The notes under the pieces are model-generated. The model did not search any database, was not told where the DNA came from, and was given only the letters and a program-made list of their open reading frames with translations. The position numbers and the translations under genes are program-made. A stretch of 64,000 nt of DNA from Hymenobacter fodinae (GTDB lineage: Bacteria > Bacteroidota > Bacteroidia > Cytophagales > Hymenobacteraceae), in NCBI RefSeq assembly GCF_004745825.1, contig NZ_SRLA01000003.1, forward strand, positions 558,001 to 622,000, given 5' to 3'. Position 1 is the first letter of the stretch, and each line of letters opens with the position of its first letter. Below, one piece after another: positions 27,018-35,753 of the stretch.

Positions 27018-28913
27018 ATGAATTTGCTTTCTGCCGAGAACCTCTCTAAAAATTACGCCGACCGGTGGCTGTTCCGGGAATTGAACTTTGGGCTGCAGCA
27101 AGGCCAGCGCGTGGCGCTGGTGGGCATCAACGGCTCGGGTAAGACCACGCTGCTGCGCATTCTGGCAGGCCTAGAGCCGCCCGACTCGGGTGAAGTGAGC
27201 GTGCGTAAAGATATTCGGGTGTCCTTCCTGGGGCAGCAACCCGTGTTCGACGAGTCGCTGAACGTAGAGCAAACCATCTTCGCCAGCCAGAACGATACCC
27301 TCGCGGCTATCCGTGACTACGAGCACGTGGTAAACGACCCCAACCATTCCTCCGCCGATTTACAGCGGGTAATGGAGCTAATGGACACCTATAACGCCTG
27401 GGACTACGATGCGCAGGTGAAGCAGATCCTTGGCCGCTTGGGTATTCTGGGTGACTTGTTGGAGCGCCCGGTCAATAAGCTCTCCGGTGGGCAGCGTAAG
27501 CGCGTGGCCCTGGCTCGGGTGCTGATTGAGGAACCCGATGTGCTGATTCTGGACGAGCCCACCAACCACCTTGACCTGGCCACTATTGAGTGGCTGGAAA
27601 ACCGCTTGGCTTCGCCCTCTCTCACCCTGCTGATGGTTACCCACGACCGGTACTTCCTGGATAAGGTAGCTAACGAGATTGTGGAGTTGGACCAGGGCCG
27701 CGTGCACCGCTACCAGGGCAACTACTCCTATTTCGTGGAGAAGAAGGCCGAGCGCGAGCAAATGGAAACTGTGGAAGTGGAGAAGGCCCGCAACCTGCTT
27801 CGTAAGGAGCTGGAGTGGATGCGCCGCCAGCCTCAGGCTCGTGGTACCAAGCAGAAAGCCCGCATCGATGCCTTCTACGAAACCCAGGAGAAAGCCAAGG
27901 GCCGCATCAAGGGGCCTGAGATGGAGCTGTCGGTAAAGACCACGCGCCAGGGGGGTAAGATCATCGAGGTAGAGCACCTGCATAAGCAGTTTGGCGGCAA
28001 GGTGGTGCTCGATGACTTCAGCTATGTGTTTAAGAAAAAGGACCGCATTGGTTTGATTGGGCCAAATGGAGCCGGCAAGTCGACGCTGCTGAACATGCTC
28101 ACGGGTAAGCTCACGCCCGACTCGGGCGTGGTAGATGCGGGGCAAACCACCGTATTTGGCTACTACACCCAAACGGAGCTAGAGTTCGACCCCAACCAGC
28201 GCGTGATTGACATTGTGAAGGAGGTGGCTGAAGTAGTAGAAATGGCCGATGGCAGCCAAGTGACGGCCTCGCAGTTTCTGCAGCACTTCCAGTTTCCGCC
28301 AGCCCAGCAGTACACGCTGGTGAGTAAATTGAGCGGGGGCGAAAAGCGCCGTTTACAGTTGCTGCGCGTACTCATCAAGAACCCCAACTTCCTGATTCTT
28401 GACGAGCCTACCAACGACCTCGACATCATCACGCTGAATATCCTAGAGGATTTCTTGCTCAACTTCCAGGGCTGCCTGATCATCGTATCGCACGACCGGT
28501 ACTTTATGGATGCGCTGGTGGAACAGGTGTTTGCCCTGGAGCCCGGCGGAAAAATCCGGCAGTTCCCCGGCAACTACACCGACTACCGCGAGTGGCAGAA
28601 AGACCAGGATGCCGAAACTGCCGCTAGGCCACCCAAGGCCACTGTTTCGGCGGCGCCCGTGGCCGTACCCCCTACTCCGGTGGCCGCGCCAGCTACCAAG
28701 CGGAAAGCCACGTTTGCGGAAAAGAAGGAATACGAAAACCTGGAAAAGGAAATCGAGCAACTTGAAAACCTGAAGCAGGAGCTGATTGAAAAGCTTAACT
28801 CCGGCACTGGCTCGCACCAGGAGCTAGCCGACTGGGCTGCCCAACTCAAGCGCACCGACCACGACCTTGACACCAAAGGTGAGCGGTGGTTGGAGCTAGC
28901 CGAGTTCGTGTAA
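27018..28913 (+). CDS. ABC-F family ATPase (Uup-like)
   Basis: 631 residues: two tandem ATPase domains and no membrane segment. Domain 1 has Walker A GINGSGKTT, signature LSGGQRKRVALARVL and Walker B LILDEPTNHLD; the linker has the ABC-F Arg/Lys-rich region (WMRRQPQARGTKQKARID); domain 2 has GPNGAGKST, LSGGEKRRLQLLRVL and LILDEPTNDLD. A Pro/Ala-rich spacer leads to a C-terminal coiled coil (about 565-631) as in Uup. ABC-F proteins act on the ribosome or on DNA intermediates and some protect ribosomes from antibiotics. Nothing here points to a resistance subtype. Confidence 0.92.
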   Translation: MNLLSAENLSKNYADRWLFRELNFGLQQGQRVALVGINGSGKTTLLRILAGLEPPDSGEVSVRKDIRVSFLGQQPVFDESLNVEQTIFASQNDTLAAIRDYEHVVNDPNHSSADLQRVMELMDTYNAWDYDAQVKQILGRLGILGDLLERPVNKLSGGQRKRVALARVLIEEPDVLILDEPTNHLDLATIEWLENRLASPSLTLLMVTHDRYFLDKVANEIVELDQGRVHRYQGNYSYFVEKKAEREQMETVEVEKARNLLRKELEWMRRQPQARGTKQKARIDAFYETQEKAKGRIKGPEMELSVKTTRQGGKIIEVEHLHKQFGGKVVLDDFSYVFKKKDRIGLIGPNGAGKSTLLNMLTGKLTPDSGVVDAGQTTVFGYYTQTELEFDPNQRVIDIVKEVAEVVEMADGSQVTASQFLQHFQFPPAQQYTLVSKLSGGEKRRLQLLRVLIKNPNFLILDEPTNDLDIITLNILEDFLLNFQGCLIIVSHDRYFMDALVEQVFALEPGGKIRQFPGNYTDYREWQKDQDAETAARPPKATVSAAPVAVPPTPVAAPATKRKATFAEKKEYENLEKEIEQLENLKQELIEKLNSGTGSHQELADWAAQLKRTDHDLDTKGERWLELAEFV

Positions 28914-28940
28914 CTGGCCTAGTGCTTCCGCGTTACATTA

Positions 28941-28973
28941 AAAGCCCCGCTACACCAATTGTAGCGGGGCTTT
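28941..28973. terminator. Bidirectional terminator between the ABC-F and DUF952 genes
   Basis: AAAGCCCCGCTACA (28941-28954) pairs perfectly with TGTAGCGGGGCTTT (28960-28973) around a 5-nt loop. It sits between two convergent genes, 8 bp from the DUF952 stop. Confidence 0.85.
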
Positions 28974-28980
28974 GTTGATT

Positions 28981-29337
28981 CTAGGGCATTCTTACTATGT
29001 CAGCTGGCAACATAGATGACCCATCTGCGGCCACGGCAAATGGCCAAGTTCGGCGTACAGCCGCTAAAGGCATCGGCGCAAATACGTGCGCAAAGTATTG
29101 CTGGCGACTTTCTACCCACTCCCGCTCCACGCGTATGCCCGCACTCGTCAGCGTTGCCTCGTCCCACTCCAGCAATATCAGCTCCGACTGGCCTAGATAG
29201 TAACGGCGGGCCGTTTCCAGAACCTGGTGCAGCTCCGAGCAGTGAATAAAACCTTCTTCCACTAGGTCAGCACTAGCAAAATACCCAGTCTCTTGGGCTT
29301 GCTGCCAATCAGAGAGGCTAGCAATTCGATATAGCAT
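28981..29337 (-). CDS. DUF952 family protein
   Basis: 118 residues from ATG at 29337 (MLYRIASLSDWQQAQETGYF), which is where DUF952 proteins begin; the frame extends 24 codons upstream without conservation. Motifs: FASADLVEEGFIHCSE (characteristic GFIHCS), QSELILLEWDE, and a C-terminal HVFAPMPLAAVRRTWPF. The family is small and cytoplasmic. It has been grouped with the ADP-ribosyltransferase fold superfamily, but biological function is unknown. It is transcribed convergently with the ABC-F gene and shares its terminator. Confidence 0.85.
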   Translation of the reverse strand: MLYRIASLSDWQQAQETGYFASADLVEEGFIHCSELHQVLETARRYYLGQSELILLEWDEATLTSAGIRVEREWVESRQQYFAHVFAPMPLAAVRRTWPFAVAADGSSMLPADIVRMP

Positions 29338-29483
29338 CTGTGAAGAGTTTGGATAAACCTGCATAGGCGCAAAAAGGCCTTGCCACCCCGAAACGACAGC
29401 CGCATTCACGACTCGTTTCGATCTGACAAGGCCCTTCCGGTTGCGACTAACGCCAGAATTTTATACGCGTTCTGACTAGTGGC

Positions 29484-29870
29484 CTAGGCGGTCCAGAGGT
29501 CTTGCTGCACTGCTTTGCCCACCGTCAGCACAATACGCGTGGGGTTGGGAACCAGGGTAAGCCGGGCCTCTTTGCCGGGGTACTTCTCCGAGTCAACCCA
29601 CACGCCTTCTTTGGGCGTGGGCTTGCCGCTGGTGCTGGTGGGCAGGTAAGCCGTGGGCAGCAGCACGTCGGTATCCGAGTTCAAATCGTTGTGTACTTTC
29701 TCCAGGGCCTCTTCCAGGAAAGGGCCATATTCATCGTTGAAATCGTCTTCCAGGTCGTGCAGCTCTTCCTCTACATCGTCGTAGCGGGCATCATCGTACG
29801 TCAGCTGTTGTAGCGCCTGTTTCTTCTCAATGAGCGCAACCAGAGCGCGGTTGAGTTCTTCCTTGTTCAT
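29484..29870 (-). CDS. Acidic hypothetical protein of Cytophagales type
   Basis: 128 residues from ATG at 29870 (MNKEELNRALVALIEKKQALQQL); the frame is open 55 codons upstream, across the hppD promoter region, which is unlikely to be coded. The first 60 residues are a strongly acidic helix pair (YDDVEEELHDLEDDFNDEYG) with coiled-coil character. The second half is beta-like and basic (GKEARLTLVPNPTRIVLTVG). No named family recognised. The stop codon is the TAG of a TAGGCCAC motif copy. It diverges from hppD with about 160 bp between start codons. Confidence 0.65.
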   Translation of the reverse strand: MNKEELNRALVALIEKKQALQQLTYDDARYDDVEEELHDLEDDFNDEYGPFLEEALEKVHNDLNSDTDVLLPTAYLPTSTSGKPTPKEGVWVDSEKYPGKEARLTLVPNPTRIVLTVGKAVQQDLWTA

Positions 29871-30033
29871 ATCCACGGGCAATAGGATGGTTTGGCGCAA
29901 AGGTGCGTAGGTTTCGGGAAAATCCCATGACGGGGAAGTCCGTTTACGTAGCACAGCGGAAGGAGGTGCGTATCCGGGTATTCGTGTATTTTTACCCGGC
30001 TTTATCCTCCACCCCACCCAACCGCGAGTACCC

Positions 30034-31167
30034 ATGGAAACGATGACCTCCCCGGCCGTACAGGCTCACCCCGCTCACGACTTCCTGCCCCTCAACGGCA
30101 CCGACTACATTGAGTTTTACGTGGGCAACGCCAAGCAGTCGGCGTACTACTATCAGGCGGCTTTCGGCTTCGAGCTAGTGGCCTATGCCGGCCCCGAAAC
30201 CGGTGTGCGCGACCGGGCTAGCTACGTGCTACAGCAGAACAAAATCCGCTTCGTACTGACGACCTCTCTGCTGCCTGACTCCGACATTACGCACCACGTG
30301 GCCCAACACGGCGACGGGGTGAAGGTAATGGCCCTGTGGGTAGACGACGCCCGTAAATCGTACGAGGAGACTACCAAGCGTGGCGCCAAGTCGGCCTTTG
30401 AGCCTTACACTATTTCTGATGAGCACGGTGAGGTGACCATGGCCGGCATCTATACTTATGGCGAAACCATCCACACGTTTGTGGAGCGCTCTAAGTACAA
30501 CGGTCCCTTCCTGCCCGGTTTCCAGGCTAAAACCAGCCTTGTACCGCAGGGTGCGCCCGTAGGCCTGCAATACGTTGATCATTGCGTGGGTAATGTGGGC
30601 TGGGGCGAGATGAACCAGTGGGTGAAGTTCTACGAGGACGTAATGGGCTTCAAGCTGCTCATCACCTTCGACGACGACGACATCAGCACCGAGTACTCAG
30701 CCCTCATGAGCAAGGTGGTTTCCAATGGCAACGGCTTCGTGAAGTTTCCCATCAACGAGCCCGCCGAGGGCAAGAAGAAGTCACAAATTGAGGAGTACCT
30801 CGACTTCTACCACTCGCCCGGCGTGCAGCATATGGCACTTATTACCCACGATATCCGCACAACAGTAACAGAGCTGCGCCGCCGCGGCATGGAATTCCTG
30901 ACCGTGCCTGGCACGTATTATGAAGACCTGCTCGACCGCGTAGGCCACATCGACGAAGACCTTGAGAGCATCAAGGAACTCAACTTGCTAGTAGACCGCG
31001 ACGAGGAAGGCTATCTGCTGCAAATTTTCACGAAGCCTGTGGAAGACCGCCCGACGGTGTTCTATGAAATCATTCAGCGTAAAGGCGCCAAGAGCTTCGG
31101 CAAGGGCAACTTTAAAGCCCTGTTTGAAGCCATTGAGCGCGAGCAGGCTCTGCGCGGCAACCTCTAG
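30034..31167 (+). CDS. hppD: 4-hydroxyphenylpyruvate dioxygenase
   Basis: 377 residues, full length. Two vicinal-oxygen-chelate halves; the iron triad is visible in the C-terminal half as His in VDHCVGNVG, His in PGVQHMALITHD, and Glu near the end in FYEIIQRKG. The C-terminal helix that gates the active site (KSFGKGNFKALFEAIE) is present. The enzyme converts 4-hydroxyphenylpyruvate to homogentisate in tyrosine degradation, in the cytoplasm. No homogentisate dioxygenase gene is adjacent. Its stop codon TAG forms the start of a TAGGCCAC motif, and a terminator follows. An IS element begins 69 bp after the stop. Confidence 0.96.
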   Translation: METMTSPAVQAHPAHDFLPLNGTDYIEFYVGNAKQSAYYYQAAFGFELVAYAGPETGVRDRASYVLQQNKIRFVLTTSLLPDSDITHHVAQHGDGVKVMALWVDDARKSYEETTKRGAKSAFEPYTISDEHGEVTMAGIYTYGETIHTFVERSKYNGPFLPGFQAKTSLVPQGAPVGLQYVDHCVGNVGWGEMNQWVKFYEDVMGFKLLITFDDDDISTEYSALMSKVVSNGNGFVKFPINEPAEGKKKSQIEEYLDFYHSPGVQHMALITHDIRTTVTELRRRGMEFLTVPGTYYEDLLDRVGHIDEDLESIKELNLLVDRDEEGYLLQIFTKPVEDRPTVFYEIIQRKGAKSFGKGNFKALFEAIEREQALRGNL

Positions 31168-31192
31168 GCCACTTCCTGAACTTAACTCTAGC

Positions 31193-31226
31193 ACAGCCCC
31201 GGCGCCGTAAGGTGTCGGGGCTGTTT
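31193..31226 (+). terminator. Terminator of hppD
   Basis: ACAGCCCCG (31193-31201) pairs with CGGGGCTGT at the other side of a short loop, followed by TTTCGTT. It is placed 25 bp after the hppD stop and ends just before the IS element. Confidence 0.7.
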
Positions 31227-31234
31227 CGTTAGCC

Positions 31235-32033
31235 TAGGCTGTGTGGACATCTAGCGCATCCAGTCGAGTGCGGCGAGCAGGTGGGCCACGGCTAAAAAGG
31301 AGGAGGCGGTTTTCTCGTAGCGGGTGGCAAAACCTCGGGCTTCTTTGAGCCGGCCAAAGAACCGTTCGACCTTGTTGCGGTCGGCGTAGAGGTTGTCGTC
31401 GTAGCCGCGTTGGTCCAGCCGGGTCGCTTTGGGGGGGATGACGGCTTCTGCCTGCTGCTGGGCCAGCGTGTCCAACACGGCGTTGGTGTCGTAGGCTTTG
31501 TCGGCCACTACCGCGCCGGGCGACTCGGGCAGCGCGGCCAGCAAGACAGGCAGTTGGGGGCTGTCGGCCGCTTGGCCCGGCGTCAGGACCAGGTGCAGGC
31601 CGTTACCCAGCGCGTCCACCACCGCGTGCACTTTGGTGCAGAAGCCGCCGCGTGAGCGGCCTAGCGCTTCGGCTGCGGGCGTGCTTTTTTTTGGCCGGCC
31701 GCCGCTTTGTGGGCCTTGGCCGTGGTCGAATCGATGAGCACCCAGGCGTAATCCGGCTCCTGCACGGCCTGAAACAGGGCCTCCCACACGCCCGCCTGCG
31801 CCCAGCGGCGGAAGCGCCGCGCCGCCGTGTTCCACGGCCCAAATCGTTCTGGCAAGTCGCGCCAAGCCACCCCGGTACGTACTCTGTACAGCACGGCGTT
31901 GACAAACAGGCGGTTGTCGCGACCCGTACCCAGACGCCCCAACGTGTGGGGCTCGACTACTTTCCATTCGCGTTCGGTTAATTCGTGACGGCGCATGGGG
32001 CAAAACTACGGCCCACGCTGTCCACAGACTCTA
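31235..32033 (-). mobile_element. IS5-family insertion sequence (IS427/IS1031-like), complete, with TA target duplication
   Basis: The element spans about 31237-32031 (795 bp). Terminal inverted repeats of 13 bp with 3 mismatches start GGCTGTGTGGACA on the left and, read inward from the right, GAGTCTGTGGACA. The dinucleotide TA flanks both ends (31235-31236 and 32032-32033), fitting a 2-bp target duplication. The single transposase is encoded on the minus strand in two overlapping frames. Insertion left no 5' part of the gene on its right side, so insertion was accompanied or followed by a deletion. Confidence 0.85.
31251..31996 (-). CDS. IS5-family DDE transposase made by -1 frameshifting
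   Basis: Frame 1 starts with ATG at 31996 (MRRHELTEREW) and ends at TAG 31661 after 111 codons. Frame 2 continues to a stop at 31251 (ending LLAALDWMR). They join at a run of eight A residues on the coding strand (T-run at 31685-31692): reading GGC CAA AAA AAA and slipping back one base gives the downstream frame. The catalytic acids lie on both sides: Asp in WVLIDSTTAK (frame 1), Asp in VVADKAYDTN and Glu in NKVERFFGRLKE (frame 2). The N-terminus has the DUF4096-type helix-turn-helix of IS5 proteins. All parts look intact, so the element could be active. The fused product is about 248 residues. Confidence 0.85.
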
Positions 32034-34172
32034 ATTTGGCAAAGGGCGTTTAACCTTTGTACTAAACTTTTAACCAAGGCCCAACTGGTCGACGAAGCCA
32101 ACGACTTGCTGCGTGCTGATACCGACACGGTGTACCGACAAGCCTTGGCTAATCTGTATCACGAACTCAAAGACTACGAGGCGACGGCGGCTGTGCTGGA
32201 AGGGTGGCCAGGCTATCCGCAGAGCCTAGACAAAGGGGCGGCATGGCTCCGGCTCACCAATCAGTATTACCGGCGGAGTGACAGCGCCGCATTACGCGAA
32301 GAGTTACGCGCGTGGCGGTTGCGCTACGGCATCTTCACCGAGTTCTGTATTTGGGAAATACAACTGGCCGAGATGCTTCACGACTGGGAGCGTATCCTTG
32401 AAGTCGTGGAGGCCGCTACGGGGCATGTTACCGATGCCTCAGGCCTGCGGTGGGCCAAGCTGTTGGCGCTGTACAAATCGAAGCGCAGCCACGAGTTGCA
32501 GGCCGAGCTGGAAGACATCCTGCAAAATCCCGGGATGCTGCGCCGGCATCATTTATTTAACGTAGCATCGATGGCCGCTCACACCGGTCACCTGGAATGT
32601 GCGCAGCAACTGCTATACCCGCACGCCAGTCGGCGCGACGATATGGTGGCGCGCGGTAAATACATCCAACTCGCGCTAAACCAGCCCCGCAACAGTCCCC
32701 CGCCGCCCGAGTACGACCGAGCGGTCCTCCATACGGTCGTGCATTACACAGTCAATGGTAAGCCCCAGCGGCGCATTGCCCTAACGCCCGAAACGATGGA
32801 CGGCGGCTTGAGTGTTTGGGCAAAAAAGCTGATAGACAAGGAAAAAGGCAAAAAATACGTAATGTCGCACCCCACTACTGGCCGCGACCTTACCATTGAG
32901 CTGCTGGAAATTACCGACCTCTACACGGGGCTTGCCAGAGATATTCTGGACGATGTAAAGGCCGGTGACCCCGAGTTACCCTTCGAGCAAATCGAATTTG
33001 GCGATGGCGAGGTAGAACAACTGCACGCCGCCTTGAGCACTGCCATGGGAGCCGAGGGCGCCGCCCAGCAGGTGCAAAACCGGCAGCTTTTTGCTGAGTA
33101 TGCGAGTGGCCAAACCACGTTTTCGGCTCTGGCAATGGCCGTATTCCGTGGTAATCCCCTCGAAGCCTACCAGGTGCTGACCGAGCAGAGCCAGCCCGAT
33201 GTGCCAGGCCTAGTAGTTTCCCCGCGCAGCCTGTTCGCGGGCCTGGAAATCAATCCTAACAACTTGTTCATTTTGGATTGGACTTCCCTGCCACTCTTAC
33301 ATCGGCTGAGCAAGCAGCTAGGTATCATGCCCCGGACAAAGCTTGGCATTTCCCTGCACGTGGTAGAGTTTCTGGAGCAAAAGCTGCAAGAAATGCGCCG
33401 CTCGCAGCCAATTGAGATGACGGTGGAAATCATCGGCGACATCGTGCGGCCGCACTTCTATCCACCCGAGATGCACGAGCGCTATATCACCTACCTCACG
33501 GAGCTATTGGCCTGGATTGAGACCCACTGCACCACGCGTATTGTAGCGGAGAAACTTGATGCTCTCCGGCAAGCTTTTTTACGTGAGGGCGCGCACGAAG
33601 AGCATACACAGTACATGGTCGATACGTCCTTCCTGGCCGCTGCGCCCGACGCTATGCTGGTATCGGATGATTCGACTTTCCTGCAGCTGTCTTTGCGGCC
33701 CGGCAATACCATCAGTACCGAAGCCTTTCTGCTGGCTCTCTACCCCGATGAGTTTGAGGCTAGCATTCAACCCAAGCTACTTGATTTCCACTACCTCGGC
33801 CTCACGATTAGCTCAACGCTGCTGCTACAGGAATTCAAAACGGCAGGTGGGCAGTTTACTGGCCGGGCATTGCAGTGCCTAAAGAGCCTTCCCCGACAGA
33901 TGCTGAGCGAGCCAGGCTCGATGGCCGATATGATAGTCGTGCTACGGGAAATCTACATGATGGGCAGTTTATTGCCTGCGCAAAAAAGCTGGGCGGCAAC
34001 AACTATTCTAACCGCTTGCTTCACCCACCTGCCGCTCAACCTGAGCATCCGGACGCTACTTAAACAGTTCATAAGCCTCAAGTTCATGCTATTGCCAGAG
34101 CCTATGCGAGCTGTATTGAAAGATTTGGAGCAAGCTTGGCAAATTGTGGCAGCGTCACGGCTCGAAGAATAA
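32034..34172 (+). pseudogene. 5'-truncated TPR / GreAB-C-like / PIN-domain protein
   Basis: The remaining reading frame gives 712 residues of native sequence; its open frame now begins inside the IS with 13 foreign codons (ATG 31995). Order: degenerate TPR helices (about 15-235), a small beta-rich segment resembling the GreA/GreB C-terminal domain (about 245-315, HPTTGRDLTIELLEI), and a PIN-like nuclease (about 420-600) with acidic residues Asp428 (FILDWTS), Glu458 (VVEFLEQ), Asp543 (MVDTSFLA) and Asp558-Asp559 (VSDDSTFL), then a helical tail. I recall this architecture as a described conflict-system effector. The N-terminal part, often several hundred residues in relatives, is gone. Whether a product is still made is uncertain. 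Confidence 0.7.
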
Positions 34173-34249
34173 GCTTGAGATAGGCCTATAAGCGAATTAT
34201 TTTTTAGGCGGGGCAATAAGCATGATATAGGTACGAGGAAAAGGCGAAG

Positions 34250-35257
34250 CTACAAACCCAGTGAATGTGCGGCATTGTAGGCGATGATGTCTTCGAGCCG
34301 GGAATAGCGGCTAATCATGGCGTCGGTTTTCTGCTTGGTCTGGTTCTTAATGAATTCGTTGGATTGACCGTTGAGCTTGGCGGTGGTGATAAAGGACGCA
34401 CGTAACGAGTGGGCAGAATATTTGGCTCCTAGGTGCTCCTTCACCAGTAGGTTTACCCGGCGGTCCGACAGTCGCCGACGCGACGGTGTACCCGCTTCTC
34501 CGGTTTTGCCCCGCGCGAGCGACACGAACACGGGGCCCTCGGTGCGGCCGCCCAGTAGTTCTACCCAGGCCTTGTAGGCCCGGATGGGACAATGCAGTGG
34601 ATTGGAAGCATAGAACACCGCTTTCTGTTCCAGCTCGCCCGTTTGGTTGGTTTTGCTTTTGGGCAGCGTCAGCACGAGGGCCGCGTCCGTTAATTCGATG
34701 TCTTCCAGATTTAGCGCTACCAACTCAGAGCGGCGGAAGGCACCGGTGAAGCCTATTAATAGGAGTGCGCGCGCGCGTACACCCTCGGGCCGGGTCAAGT
34801 CAAGCGCGCTGATGCATTTTTTCAGGTGAGCCACCGAAAAGGCCGGCGCCTGCTTTTGCTTTTTGCCCACAGCCCGAGCCACGCCCTTGCGCAGCACGTC
34901 CAGGGCCGGCGCGCTGATGGCCGAGGGAAGCCCCAGCAGCTGGTGGTTTTTCTCGATGGCCGCCAGGTGCCGGTTGATAGTGGCCAGCTTGCGCGGGATG
35001 TCGGCCAAGTAGGCGACGTAGCTGGCCAGCGTGGCCACGTCGGCCGGCCAGGGCGTGAACCCGTGCGCGGTGCAGAAGCTCTCGTAGCTGCGCAGGTCGG
35101 CCGAGTACGCTAGTCTTGTATTGTCTGCACCTTCGAGGCCCATGGTCAGGTAGCGTCCGACATTCGGGGCTACCTGGCCGGCCAGGTCATTGGCCAGCGC
35201 CAGCGCCGGCAGCTCACCGGCCACGGCTGGTAGATTCTTCTTGCCCTTTGTTGTCAT
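34250..35257 (-). CDS. Tyrosine recombinase/integrase
   Basis: 335 residues. An N-terminal SAM-like core-binding domain (about 40-125, NTRLAYSADLRSYESFC) and a C-terminal catalytic domain. Catalytic residues visible: Arg175 (GAFRRSEL), the HxxR box at His283-Arg286 (YSAHSLRASF) and the nucleophile Tyr318 (MISRYSR). The Gly/His of the second box is less typical (TKQKTDA). XerD-like recombinases of this type move phages, integrons and conjugative elements. It lies at the left side of the GC-rich, transfer-gene-bearing half of the window, so it may be the integrase of that element, or of a smaller island. No tRNA or obvious attachment repeat was found next to it. Confidence 0.88.
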   Translation of the reverse strand: MTTKGKKNLPAVAGELPALALANDLAGQVAPNVGRYLTMGLEGADNTRLAYSADLRSYESFCTAHGFTPWPADVATLASYVAYLADIPRKLATINRHLAAIEKNHQLLGLPSAISAPALDVLRKGVARAVGKKQKQAPAFSVAHLKKCISALDLTRPEGVRARALLLIGFTGAFRRSELVALNLEDIELTDAALVLTLPKSKTNQTGELEQKAVFYASNPLHCPIRAYKAWVELLGGRTEGPVFVSLARGKTGEAGTPSRRRLSDRRVNLLVKEHLGAKYSAHSLRASFITTAKLNGQSNEFIKNQTKQKTDAMISRYSRLEDIIAYNAAHSLGL

Positions 35258-35753
35258 CTTGCCTTGTCGCGCGTGCTCAAATCCGGTAGTAAGCGCGCCT
35301 CAAATGTACACAAAACTTAGGTCCGATAATGAACGATTATGGAACCTAAGATAGAGAATTGAAGCCAAGGCAATTTTCCATCTTCATAAGAACCGAGATT
35401 GCAGATAACATCAAAGAGTGGCTGGTGAGGTGAGTTCTAACAGATGGGCTATGTCACACGCTCCTGCTATGGGTTACCAAGTATGATTCATAATCAAAAA
35501 AGCACCTTACAGCGGTAAGTAACTTGATGTAGTAGAGCTTTTCAAAGTATTTGTTTGAAGCGGTGCCAGTACACCGGCAGTTTAACGGATTTCAGATATG
35601 GCTTAATATCACACGCTCTATTCTAGCTTGGCTTTCTGCGATAGGTTGTTTTGCCTTACATTTCGTGCCAATTTGATTTTAATCAAAAAAAATGTCTAAA
35701 ATTTATGTGTTAATCGAATAAAATTAACTCTTGGACCCATACTGCCCCTCTTA
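35258..35753. promoter_or_regulatory. AT-rich divergent control region between the recombinase and fic genes
   Basis: Non-coding and much more AT-rich than its surroundings. It contains TTTGATT-TT-AATCAAA (35672-35687), a near-perfect palindrome that could be an operator for the Fic protein. A repeated 9-mer CACACGCTC lies in similar surroundings (near 35454 and 35612) and could be an accessory or attachment site. No clean TAnnTTTG promoter was identified. Confidence 0.4.

Noticed and set aside
31603..31905. A third minus-strand frame in the IS with about 100 codons
   Set aside because: It shares neither the helix-turn-helix nor the catalytic blocks; only the other two frames join into a complete transposase.
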